64,000 bases of DNA, from the IMG/VR virus record IMGVR_UViG_3300042389_001478, positions 1 to 64,000 of that record. One strand, written 5' to 3'. Position numbers and translations under genes: made by a program. The DNA comes from a virus. The notes below the pieces were generated by a model. That model was given only the letters and a program-made list of their open reading frames with translations. It had not been told where the DNA came from and did no database searches. Shown piece after piece: positions 5,178 to 10,844 of this stretch (position 1 is its first letter; the number at the start of each line of letters is the position of its first letter).

Positions 5178-5492
5178 GTATATCAGGTTCATATCGGCCA
5201 CAGTCATACCATCTTCATATGGTGTACCATCGTTCAGGTACCATTCGCCTTTCTTCTGATACACACGTACAGGTGAATACTTGTTCATCCTATCCTTGGT
5301 GGTACTCGTATGCCACCCCCCACTATTGAGGGTAGCACTATTGTCGGGATGAATCCTCACAACAGTTGTGCCATGTAGAATAATCCCTACGCTACCATCT
5401 ACAAGAATTTCCGCATAGGTATTGTTGCCAACCTTACGAGTAGTACGCTTAGTCTTACCATGCACCATCTTAGTAGCTTCGAAGTGTGTCAT
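5175..5492 (-). CDS. hypothetical early protein, 105 aa
   Basis: Not recognised. The N-terminus is basic (MTHFEATKMVHGKTKRTTRK), followed by a run of short beta strands (NNTYAEILVDGSVGIILHG, TTVVRIHPDNSATLNSGGW, VRVYQKKGEWYLNDGTPYE) and an ending DGMTVADMNLIY. The strand pattern resembles the small beta-sandwich or WG-type proteins common in phage early regions, but no family is assigned. The start follows GGAAAGAAAAGAAT. The stop lies at the edge of repeat copy 5, so no terminator is seen other than that element. Confidence 0.7.
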   Translation of the reverse strand: MTHFEATKMVHGKTKRTTRKVGNNTYAEILVDGSVGIILHGTTVVRIHPDNSATLNSGGWHTSTTKDRMNKYSPVRVYQKKGEWYLNDGTPYEDGMTVADMNLIY

Positions 5493-5515
5493 ATTCTTTT
5501 CTTTCCTTTTTGGAG

Positions 5516-5629
5516 TTAGTCGTTCAGCATGGAATGGATAGCGTTACCAATCTCATGCACAGTGTAGGTGATAAAGGCACAGCCCGTAATCAGGGCAAAC
5601 AGCTGAACATATTCGATAGTCGTAATCAT
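5516..5629 (-). CDS. 37-aa single-span membrane microprotein
   Basis: The frame reads MITTIEYVQLFALITGCAF followed by ITYTVHEIGNAIHSMLND: a membrane helix (residues 5-22) and a short amphipathic tail. It sits between 5640-5837 and 5175-5492 on the same strand with 10-23 base gaps, so it belongs to the transcript from 5866-5895. The binding site (GAAAGA) is weak. The function is unknown. Confidence 0.5.
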   Translation of the reverse strand: MITTIEYVQLFALITGCAFITYTVHEIGNAIHSMLND

Positions 5630-5639
5630 TAGAAGTCTT

Positions 5640-5837
5640 TCAATATTTGATAAGCTGATTTGCAACATTAAACCGAATCAATCCAGATACACTACGATTA
5701 GCCAAGAGGCTATCGGTAACATTCTTTCCATCCCGTAGGATGGTTTGAATCACAAAGGAACCACTAGGATAAACCTTGAAGGTTGCAGTGGTGTTGCCAA
5801 ACTTCATCGTATGCCAAGTTTCGTATCCAAAATTCAT
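5640..5837 (-). CDS. hypothetical small early protein, 65 aa
   Basis: Not recognised. The sequence MNFGYETWHTMKFGNTTATF, KVYPSGSFVIQTILRDGKN, then SLLANRSVSGLIRFNVANQL is beta-rich with a C-terminal helix. It resembles the strand layout of 5175-5492 and may be a distant relative, but similarity is too slight to claim. Start 5837 has AAAGGAAAAAG upstream and a consensus promoter 29 bases away. It is first in a transcript with the 37-aa membrane microprotein and probably 5175-5492. Confidence 0.65.
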   Translation of the reverse strand: MNFGYETWHTMKFGNTTATFKVYPSGSFVIQTILRDGKNVTDSLLANRSVSGLIRFNVANQLIKY

Positions 5838-5865
5838 TTTCTTTTTCCTTTTCTCTTGTTTCTCT

Positions 5866-5895
5866 ATTATACAGTATCGGTTATTCTCTTGTCAA
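5866..5895 (-). promoter_or_regulatory. sigma-70-like promoter, class B
   Basis: On the minus strand: TTGACA, 18-base spacer containing ACCGATAC, then TATAAT. It drives the unit starting at 5837. Confidence 0.7.
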
Positions 5896-5901
5896 CTCTT
5901 G

Positions 5902-5923
5902 AACCTTGCAATATCGTAAGGTT
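5902..5923 (-). terminator. short hairpin between gene and promoter
   Basis: On the minus strand AACCTTAC, loop GATATT, GCAAGGTT (one wobble pair). It starts at the stop codon of 5923-6126. No strong T-run follows. Confidence 0.35.
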
Positions 5924-6126
5924 CAGATTCTCCACTCAACAAACTTGAGGGTGAACACTTGACCAGGATATTTGCTAGCGATATACGCTTGTGCAGTTTC
6001 CTTACGGTTATCGTCAGCACTAACGCCTTGAACAACCTTTCCATCAATCGTCACACTCCAAATCTTACGCTTACGAATCCTAGGGAGCGAAGCGATGAAA
6101 CCGTTGATGCTAGTAGTCTTTTCCAT
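5923..6126 (-). CDS. hypothetical small basic early protein, 67 aa
   Basis: Not recognised. The start at 6126 (MEKTTSINGFIASLPRIRK) is chosen because the longer frame to 6222 crosses the promoter at 6169-6196. Strongly basic N-terminal half (PRIRKRKIWSVTIDGKVVQG), then a helix (SADDNRKETAQAYIASKYPG) and a final strand (QVFTLKFVEWRI). This beta-alpha-beta layout with basic charge could bind nucleic acid; that is inference. The ribosome binding site is only a GAGAAAGAAAAAG purine tract. Confidence 0.6.
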   Translation of the reverse strand: MEKTTSINGFIASLPRIRKRKIWSVTIDGKVVQGVSADDNRKETAQAYIASKYPGQVFTLKFVEWRI

Positions 6127-6168
6127 TTTTCTTTTTCTCTTTCTTTCTCTCTTACTTCTTATATCGAC

Positions 6169-6196
6169 ATTATACCATCGATTCTTTAGATTGCAA
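6169..6196 (-). promoter_or_regulatory. sigma-70-like promoter, class A
   Basis: On the minus strand: TTGCAA, 16-base spacer, TATAAT, then GTCGATATAAG. It drives 5923-6126. Confidence 0.65.
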
Positions 6197-6259
6197 GAGA
6201 AAAATTTCAAGAATATTGTCAAGAGATTTTGACAAAACTTTTCTCAATTTTGAATACGA

Positions 6260-6278
6260 TTGGCACAGTATTTGCTAC
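6260..6278 (+). promoter_or_regulatory. palindromic motif resembling a sigma-54 -24/-12 box
   Basis: Reads TTGGCACAGTATTTGCTAC. It is the first of a pair before repeat copy 6, spaced like the pair before copy 4. It has GG-N10-GC spacing and partial dyad symmetry. Confidence 0.4.
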
Positions 6279-6287
6279 GTGCAATTA

Positions 6288-6307
6288 TGGCACAGCATTT
6301 GCTATGC
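6288..6307 (+). promoter_or_regulatory. palindromic motif resembling a sigma-54 -24/-12 box
   Basis: Reads TGGCACAGCATTTGCTATGC: GCACAGCA and TGCTATGC form an 8-base inverted repeat with one mismatch around TT, and the sequence also matches TGGCAC-N5-TTGCT exactly. It ends 9 bases before copy 6. Confidence 0.45.
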
Positions 6308-6313
6308 TGATTC

Positions 6314-6402
6314 GTCGTAAGTCGTTATCTCATAAACACTTACGTCGATTTTGGCGCCGCAAATTTGTCGTAAGTCGTTTAGCAGCAAGGGTTTACGTCA
6401 AG
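6314..6402. repeat. tandem-hairpin intergenic element, copy 6
   Basis: Left hairpin: CGTAAGT (6316-6322) with ACTTACG (6338-6344), plus TTA/TAA. The GC core is diverged (GGCGCCGC, 6353-6360). Right hairpin: CGTAA (6369-6373) with TTTACG (6392-6397). The 29-aa microprotein stop lies 5 bases beyond. Confidence 0.7.
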
Positions 6403-6406
6403 TCTG

Positions 6407-6496
6407 CTAGTGTACAAGCATATTCCCTATAACCATGCCCAGTCTGTACATAAGAACAGTTAGTAGTATACATCCGATCATATCTACAACAATCAT
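6407..6496 (-). CDS. 29-aa membrane microprotein
   Basis: The frame reads MIVVDMIGCILLTVLMYRLG then MVIGNMLVH, almost entirely hydrophobic. Its ATG overlaps the TGA of 6493-6672 (ATGA), and GGAGG lies 7 bases upstream inside that gene, so translational coupling is very likely. It is not convincing by composition alone, but start, overlap and binding site together support it. The function is unknown. Confidence 0.55.
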   Translation of the reverse strand: MIVVDMIGCILLTVLMYRLGMVIGNMLVH

Positions 6497-6672
6497 ACAA
6501 GCGCCTCCGCCTTAGCCTGTAGAGATTCCACAAGTGCCCAGCATTCATTGAACGTGATATGTCGAGCGATCACCACTCCACCATACCATACCTCATAGCG
6601 ATCACCAGCACGATTCGAAGTATTCCAGTAGATCATTTTTTCTTCGTAGTATTTTGTATCGTTCGTATTCAT
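6493..6672 (-). CDS. hypothetical small early protein, 59 aa
   Basis: Not recognised. The start at 6672 (MNTNDTKYYEEKMIYWNTSN) has AAGGAAACC upstream; a longer frame would begin inside the promoter at 6695-6723. The middle is beta-like with aromatics (RYEVWYGGVVIARHITF) and the end is a helix (NECWALVESLQAKAEALV). It is followed by the coupled 29-aa membrane microprotein. Confidence 0.6.
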   Translation of the reverse strand: MNTNDTKYYEEKMIYWNTSNRAGDRYEVWYGGVVIARHITFNECWALVESLQAKAEALV

Positions 6673-6694
6673 CGCTTGGTTTCCTTGTGCTTGT

Positions 6695-6723
6695 ATTCTA
6701 TACATCGGCCGTTTAGCTGTCAA
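6695..6723 (-). promoter_or_regulatory. sigma-70-like promoter, class B
   Basis: On the minus strand: TTGACA, 17-base spacer containing GGCCGATG, then TAGAAT. It drives 6493-6672. The -35 overlaps the stop codon of 6720-6902. Confidence 0.7.
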
Positions 6724-6902
6724 GCGTTAGCCAAATATTCACAAGATACACACTTGTCAAGGTACATTGAACGATACCCTACCCCGTCAACCTTCAGGGT
6801 AAACAGCAAACGGTATCCATGCATATACTTGATGGAAACGATTTCTCCAACAAACTTTTCACCCGTTTCGTATTCGACCGCAACATTGTATCCGATTTCC
6901 AT
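6720..6902 (-). CDS. hypothetical small early protein, 60 aa
   Basis: Not recognised by family. The start at 6902 (MEIGYNVAVEYETGEKFVG) follows GAGGATAAG. The strand pattern (NVAVEYETGEKFVGEIVSI, RLLFTLKVDGVGYRSMYL) is that of a five-stranded SH3-like barrel, and the protein ends DKCVSCEYLANA. Such barrels bind nucleic acid or protein; this is inferred from strand layout only. Confidence 0.6.
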   Translation of the reverse strand: MEIGYNVAVEYETGEKFVGEIVSIKYMHGYRLLFTLKVDGVGYRSMYLDKCVSCEYLANA

Positions 6903-6941
6903 TTTCTTATCCTCTTTAGTGTTCTTCGTTCTTCTGTCTCT

Positions 6942-6969
6942 ATTATACATATCGGCTTTTGGGGGTCAA
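6942..6969 (-). promoter_or_regulatory. sigma-70-like promoter, class B
   Basis: On the minus strand: TTGACC, 16-base spacer containing GCCGATATG, then TATAAT. It drives 6720-6902. Confidence 0.65.
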
Positions 6970-6976
6970 TAGCTTG

Positions 6977-6998
6977 AACCTTACAATCTCGTAAGGTT
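6977..6998 (-). terminator. short hairpin between gene and promoter
   Basis: AACCTTAC, 6-base loop, GTAAGGTT: a perfect 8-base stem 5 bases after the stop of 7004-7237. It is the longest member of the inter-gene hairpin series. No T-run follows. Confidence 0.45.
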
Positions 6999-7003
6999 GA
7001 GTC

Positions 7004-7237
7004 TCACCGATAGATTCCATCGGAGATAACGTATCCATCGTTATCCACTTCGATGAACTCACCCTCATCGCCCATCGGAAAGAAATATTCGATCATGTTT
7101 CGATTGTTCTTTGCTTCGTCAAGCAATTCACCACCGATTGCATACTCAGTACCAACCAGCGTATCCAGTTCAACCGGATTGTTGTAGAGCACGTTTTCCA
7201 GTTCAACCCGATTCATGATGATTTTCGTATTCTTCAT
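7004..7237 (-). CDS. hypothetical acidic early protein, 77 aa
   Basis: Not recognised. It starts MKNTKIIMNRVELENVLYNN with GAAGGATAAG upstream, continues PVELDTLVGTEYAIGGELL and EAKNNRNMIEYFFPMG, and ends in an acidic beta hairpin (EGEFIEVDNDGYVISDGIY). It is promoted from 7279-7306 and ended by the 8-base stem at 6977-6998. Confidence 0.65.
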   Translation of the reverse strand: MKNTKIIMNRVELENVLYNNPVELDTLVGTEYAIGGELLDEAKNNRNMIEYFFPMGDEGEFIEVDNDGYVISDGIYR

Positions 7238-7278
7238 TTTCTTATCCTTCTTTCTTTCTTCTTTTCTCTTATATCGAC

Positions 7279-7306
7279 ATTATACAGAGTATTCTTTAGG
7301 TTTCAA
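7279..7306 (-). promoter_or_regulatory. sigma-70-like promoter, class A
   Basis: On the minus strand: TTGAAA, 16-base spacer, TATAAT, then GTCGATATAAG. It drives 7004-7237. Confidence 0.65.
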
Positions 7307-7394
7307 GAGAAATTTTTGGATTTTTTCAAATATATTTTCATGCCAAACAAAATATTTTTATTTTTATACTTTGGAATACCATTTGCGTACATAT

Positions 7395-7484
7395 TTGACG
7401 TAAAGTATTGATACATAAGCACTTACATCAAATTTTCGTGAGTAAACATGCCCTAAGTCGTTACCCAACATGGGGTTAGGGGTT
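7395..7484. repeat. tandem-hairpin intergenic element, copy 7
   Basis: Left hairpin: GACGTAA (7397-7403) with TTACATC (7423-7429), one mismatch. The GC core has been replaced by AT-rich sequence. Right hairpin: CCCTAA (7451-7456) with TTAGGGG (7476-7482), again keeping the stem while differing from the CGTAA/TTACG form. No palindromic sigma-54-like motif is clear, only a weak TTTGGAATA...TTTGCGTA at 7370-7388. Confidence 0.65.
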
Positions 7485-7493
7485 TTTCTGTTT

Positions 7494-7571
7494 CTACAGG
7501 ACATTAGACAAAGTTTCCCAAAAAGGCCAGGAGATCCACAAATAGTAAGCACCTCCTAAAATAAATGTAAT
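7494..7571 (-). CDS. possible 25-aa membrane microprotein with ATT start
   Basis: The open frame reads (I)TFILGGAYYLWISWPFW then ETLSNVL, which looks like a membrane helix with an aromatic belt, and the frame is closed upstream by a stop just before an ATT codon preceded by AAGG and TTTAGG. No ATG, GTG or TTG fits better except a TTG 10 codons in, behind AGGAGG. It is kept as a low-confidence candidate; the rest of the 7485-7619 gap shows nothing else. Confidence 0.25.
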   Translation of the reverse strand: MTFILGGAYYLWISWPFWETLSNVL

Positions 7572-7619
7572 ACCTAAACCTTAATGGTAGCCCCTATGTG
7601 CTTCTTTTGTTTCTATCTG

Positions 7620-9227
7620 TTATTTATTAATGACTCTTTCCCAAGCTATCGAAACTTGTCTCGATATAGGATCATAAACCACAATCTTTATATCGTTAGC
7701 TCCTTTATGAAACCAGTTTCTATTCAACGAGATATTGAATCCGTGTCTGGGGCTACCAACCACTGGAATTAGCGCTGGCCTATACTGATTAGCCCACTGA
7801 CCAGCTACTACTCTTCCGTTAATAACTACTCTAACAAAAACCGGAGATACTCCAGATCTTTCGCTAAATGCCCATCCACTAATCCTATTCAATCTTAAAT
7901 ATCCAACACTGACCACGGGAGGAGCAACATTCACATTGGTTGACGCCACATTGCCCCACAAACCCGTGTTTGAGTCTCTTGCCTCCACGCTTATAACATG
8001 TTCCCCTATTGTGAGACCGCCCAGATTAAAAACAAATGACCCACCAACTCCAGTCCACATTAACCCTTTATCTGCACCATCTATTATTAGTCGTACACAA
8101 ATACTAGAGTTCGGAGAGTTAAGATCTTTAGCCCACCCACTAATACTTCTTAAATTCTGACTGATTATGGCTCCTGTTGGTAATATGTTTCCATCATAAG
8201 CAACCCCCAACACATTAGCCACGGCTGCTCCCATATTCAACTTTCCTCCGGTTGATACCTTTCCGAATAATTCTGGAAGCTTATCTACTGATCCAAAAAT
8301 AGCAGCCTTAACTTTTGAAATTGATAATCCAGGTTTAACAGAGTTCAACAAAGCTACAGCACCAGCCACTTGAGGAGCTGCCATACTAGTCCCCGCCATA
8401 TATCCATAATTATTATATGGAATAGTAGATAGTATCATGCTACCAGGAGCAGCAATATCTACATTAGTAGCTCCATAATTTGAAAAGCTAGCTAACTTTA
8501 TTCCATCATATCCTAAAGCCCCTACACTAATAATATTATCATTATCAAAACAACTAGGATATCTTAATGTAATATCATTATCGCTACCATTATTACCAGC
8601 CGCCACCGTCACCACCACCCCAGCATCATTTAATCTACCAATCGCCCCATACAACATATTACTAAAACCAGTCCCCCCACCCCAACTAGCATTAGCTACT
8701 ACCACATTTACTCCATAAGTATTCTTCATCATACTAATATAATCCATGGCTCGAATAGCCCCACCAGTATCCCCCACACCCTTATCATCCATAAACTTTA
8801 AAGCCATCAAGCTTACACCCCAATTAATTCCCGCAACCCCCAAGCTATTGCCCCCTTCTGCACCAATTATGCCAGCCACATGAGTTCCATGACCATATCT
8901 ATCCTGAACGTCATTAGTATTATTTGCAAAATTCCACCCATTAACATCGTCTATATATCCATTACCCTCATTATCTATACCATCTCCTTGTATCTCCCCA
9001 GGATTAGTCCATAAATTATTCACTAGATCTTGATTGGTTAAATCAATACCACTATCAATTACAGCAACCACAACATTTTTAGAGCCAGTACCATACTGCC
9101 ATGCTTGATAAGCTGAGATACTTTGCAAACCCCACTGATCATTAATTCGTGGGTCATTAGGAACTACTGATAATAACGTTTTGTTCTCTATAGACTCTGG
9201 ACCAGCTAACTTCCATGCTTTTTTCAT
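7620..9227 (-). CDS. subtilisin-like serine protease (S8) with two C-terminal beta domains
   Basis: This is a secreted-type peptidase of the subtilase family. The catalytic triad is complete: D58 in VIDSGID, H113 in HGTHVAG and S281 in GTSMAAP, with the oxyanion Asn N212 in AAGNNG. Two related domains of about 85 residues follow, each opening with an ISGWA motif and ending in a beta-rich stretch, as in adhesive modules. The N-terminus lacks a normal signal peptide but carries ESIENKTLLS at residues 11-20, resembling the LLS-type N-terminal signature of planctomycete secreted proteins. The start has AGGA upstream. A protease of this kind is unusual in a phage; it may mature fibres, degrade host surface protein, or be a cargo gene from the host. 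Enzyme class is certain, role is inferred. Confidence 0.92.
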   Translation of the reverse strand: MKKAWKLAGPESIENKTLLSVVPNDPRINDQWGLQSISAYQAWQYGTGSKNVVVAVIDSGIDLTNQDLVNNLWTNPGEIQGDGIDNEGNGYIDDVNGWNFANNTNDVQDRYGHGTHVAGIIGAEGGNSLGVAGINWGVSLMALKFMDDKGVGDTGGAIRAMDYISMMKNTYGVNVVVANASWGGGTGFSNMLYGAIGRLNDAGVVVTVAAGNNGSDNDITLRYPSCFDNDNIISVGALGYDGIKLASFSNYGATNVDIAAPGSMILSTIPYNNYGYMAGTSMAAPQVAGAVALLNSVKPGLSISKVKAAIFGSVDKLPELFGKVSTGGKLNMGAAVANVLGVAYDGNILPTGAIISQNLRSISGWAKDLNSPNSSICVRLIIDGADKGLMWTGVGGSFVFNLGGLTIGEHVISVEARDSNTGLWGNVASTNVNVAPPVVSVGYLRLNRISGWAFSERSGVSPVFVRVVINGRVVAGQWANQYRPALIPVVGSPRHGFNISLNRNWFHKGANDIKIVVYDPISRQVSIAWERVINK

Positions 9228-9308
9228 TTGGTGTCCTACCTGGTTTTGTCATAAAATTTCCGCCCCAGACCTGACATTACCAGAAAAAACAAAGAAGTCA
9301 ATAGTTTT

Positions 9309-9593
9309 TTAATATTTTACTGGAACATAAACTGTCTGAGGAATTCTCACTATTTCATAGCGCTTATGAAAACACCATACTTTATGTTCTACTAATACAT
9401 CTTGATAAGTTGTAACAGGAACATATTGAGGAACTATTGGTACATTATAGTATTGAACCAATTGAAAGTTCTGGACTATTGGAGCTGGTTGAACCACAAT
9501 CGGAGGTCGATATACATAAGGAACCCACCCCTCATTCCCACAAGCCACACCGCTTACAACAAAGAAAAATATTCCAGCTAATATCTTTTTCAT
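9309..9593 (-). CDS. small secreted protein with Tyr/Pro/Val-rich repeats, 94 aa
   Basis: It starts at 9593 (MKKILAGIFFFVVSGVACG), a clear signal peptide with a Cys near the cleavage site; the lipobox is imperfect, so secretion rather than lipidation is preferred. The mature part is rich in Tyr, Pro and Val: YVYRPPIVVQPAPIVQ, VPIVPQYVPVTTYQDVLVE, and ends in VPVKY. YVPVT/PVTTY motifs of this type are common in planctomycete envelope proteins. AGGGA lies in the leader. It sits next to the subtilase on the same strand and may be its partner or substrate; this is inference. Confidence 0.65.
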   Translation of the reverse strand: MKKILAGIFFFVVSGVACGNEGWVPYVYRPPIVVQPAPIVQNFQLVQYYNVPIVPQYVPVTTYQDVLVEHKVWCFHKRYEIVRIPQTVYVPVKY

Positions 9594-9671
9594 AAAAAAT
9601 CCCTCGTTAATAAAGTAAATTGACCGATTTCCACACATTATTTAATATCGACATCAGGCCCCTACAACCTT
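9594..9671 (-). promoter_or_regulatory. possible promoter and leader of the small secreted protein
   Basis: On the minus strand TTGTAG, 17 bases, TAAATAAT can be read, with TGTCGATAT (the class A signature) inside. It is a weaker match than the other promoters of this arm. Confidence 0.35.
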
Positions 9672-9710
9672 TAAAAAAATAATTCCAGATGACACCAATG
9701 CCACCTGGAA
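9672..9710 (-). terminator. rho-independent terminator
   Basis: On the minus strand TTCCAGGTGG and CATCTGGAA form an imperfect stem followed by ATTATTTTTTT. It ends transcription of the DNA-binding protein gene 9746-9979. Confidence 0.7.
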
Positions 9711-9745
9711 CTATTAGTTTTAAATCAAAATAATAAACAAAATAA

Positions 9746-9979
9746 TCAACTAGAAACAACACTATCATTATTACTAGCATCAACAAGCTTATTCTTCCTT
9801 GGTCGTCCTCGTGCCTTCTTTAGAGCCAGCTTGCGCCTTTGACGACGAACCATTGCTGTTGTTACATTTTGGCCAGTTATTTGACTCAACTTCGATGCTA
9901 GTGCCTCATCACAAAGAAGAGAATGATTATTCTGAATATAATCAATTTCAGTAGTTGTCCATTTCTTATAATTTGCCAT
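9746..9979 (-). CDS. putative DNA-binding regulator with Myb/HTH-like domain and AT-hook
   Basis: The N-terminal 50 residues (KKWTTTEIDYIQNNHSLL, then EALASKLSQITGQNVTTAMVRRQRRKL) have the three-helix layout of Myb/SANT or phage HTH domains, with Trp at the start and an Arg-rich recognition helix. A classic AT-hook follows (ARGRPRKNK, residues 57-65). It is transcribed away from the late arm and faces the switch region 9980-10066 that contains a perfect dyad, so it is a candidate autoregulator or early/late switch. Start 9979 has AGGAAAG upstream. The motifs are seen; the regulatory role is inferred. Confidence 0.75.
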   Translation of the reverse strand: MANYKKWTTTEIDYIQNNHSLLCDEALASKLSQITGQNVTTAMVRRQRRKLALKKARGRPRKNKLVDASNNDSVVSS

Positions 9980-10003
9980 AAAGTATTACTTTCCTAATTA
10001 AAG

Positions 10004-10038
10004 TTGACGAAAAGTGTAAACACTTTATTATACTAGTG
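10004..10038 (+). promoter_or_regulatory. divergent switch region: promoter with embedded 7+7 dyad
   Basis: On the plus strand TTGACG (10004-10009) precedes TATTAT/TATACT, with AAAGTGT (10011-10017), AA, ACACTTT (10020-10026) as a perfect inverted repeat exactly between the boxes. It looks like an operator that would block the promoter of the late arm. The gap 9980-10066 holds nothing else. Confidence 0.6.
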
Positions 10039-10066
10039 TTTGGCAAGTTTTGTGCAAGGAGAGAAA

Positions 10067-10234
10067 ATGACTAATCCAGAAATTAATATTGTAGACTCCA
10101 TATTGACCGTAAAAGCTTCTGGTACTGATCTTAATATAAATCACGACCTAGAACTACCTCAAGGAAAGAGCATAGCACAACTATTATATGACCAAGAGAA
10201 CACAGAAATCCCCCAAGAAGAAGAATCCTGCTAA
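10067..10234 (+). CDS. hypothetical small acidic protein, 55 aa
   Basis: First gene of the plus-strand arm. The ATG at 10067 has AAGGAGAG upstream, a strong site, and is chosen over a TTG at 10040. The protein starts MTNPEINIVDSILTVKASG, has a LNINHDLELPQGKSIAQLL section and an acidic end (QENTEIPQEEESC). It is not recognised. It overlaps the next gene by 47 bases in another frame, consistent with coupled translation. Confidence 0.6.
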   Translation: MTNPEINIVDSILTVKASGTDLNINHDLELPQGKSIAQLLYDQENTEIPQEEESC

Positions 10235-10844
10235 ACTCCCCAAAGGGGTCACAGAGGAGCAATTTTTAGCCGTATTAGACAATATTAGCAAAAGGCTAGG
10301 CCACAAATTCAAATTTGGCTATCACAGCTTTGAGGACATGAAACAACAAGCAGCAATCTTTGCTCTTGAAGGATTAGAAAAATATGATAATAGTCGCCCC
10401 CTAGAAAACTTCTTATGGACCCACGTAAGAAATCGTCTTTTTAATTACAAAAGAGATAACTATCAAAGGCCCGATAAACCCTGCTTAAGCTGTCCTCTAT
10501 ATGATGCTCATTGCAAGGTATCAACTAATCAGTGTTCCGAATATACTGACAAGAATGAGTGTGAATTATTTTCTGCTTGGGAAACTCGCAATAACTCTAA
10601 AAAGAATATTATGAAGCCCGTTGGCATGGAAGAAGTTCACGAAACATCATCCAGGAAACAATCAGAAATTCCAGACATGGTATTTAATCAACAAATTATC
10701 GAATTACTAGATAAACACATACCATCATCATGCCGAGAAACATATCTAAGATTAAAATATGGAGAGAAAATCTACAAGGCCGATATGTTAAAACTACACG
10801 CTGTTATTCAAGAGATACTCAGAGAACACAATTATGAGTACTAA
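10188..10844 (+). CDS. phage sigma factor, late-transcription type, with Cys-rich insert
   Basis: Predicted to direct host RNA polymerase to late phage promoters. Residues 48-92 match sigma-70 region 2: FEDMKQQAAIFALEGLEKYD, then RPLENFLWTHVRNRLFNYKRD, the core-binding and -10 recognition helices. A Cys cluster follows (C99, C102, C109, C116, C125), probably a metal-binding insert as in other phage sigma factors. The C-terminal 55 residues (SSCRETYLRLKYGEKIYKAD) may be a reduced region 4. The size fits T4 gp55-like factors. It is encoded at the head of the late arm, just before terminase, which suits this role. The start codon lies inside the preceding gene. Confidence 0.8.
   Translation: MTKRTQKSPKKKNPAKLPKGVTEEQFLAVLDNISKRLGHKFKFGYHSFEDMKQQAAIFALEGLEKYDNSRPLENFLWTHVRNRLFNYKRDNYQRPDKPCLSCPLYDAHCKVSTNQCSEYTDKNECELFSAWETRNNSKKNIMKPVGMEEVHETSSRKQSEIPDMVFNQQIIELLDKHIPSSCRETYLRLKYGEKIYKADMLKLHAVIQEILREHNYEY

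Noticed and set aside
6229-6432. plus-strand ORF of 67 aa over repeat copy 6
   Set aside because: Covers palindromes and the hairpin element only; no binding site.
71-7484. Repeats as a CRISPR array
   Set aside because: The copies are far apart with genes between, vary in length and carry hairpins; no spacer structure or cas genes.
7364-7552. 62-aa minus ORF across repeat copy 7
   Set aside because: It runs through the hairpin element; the frame from the ATT at 7571 is more protein-like, but even that is doubtful.
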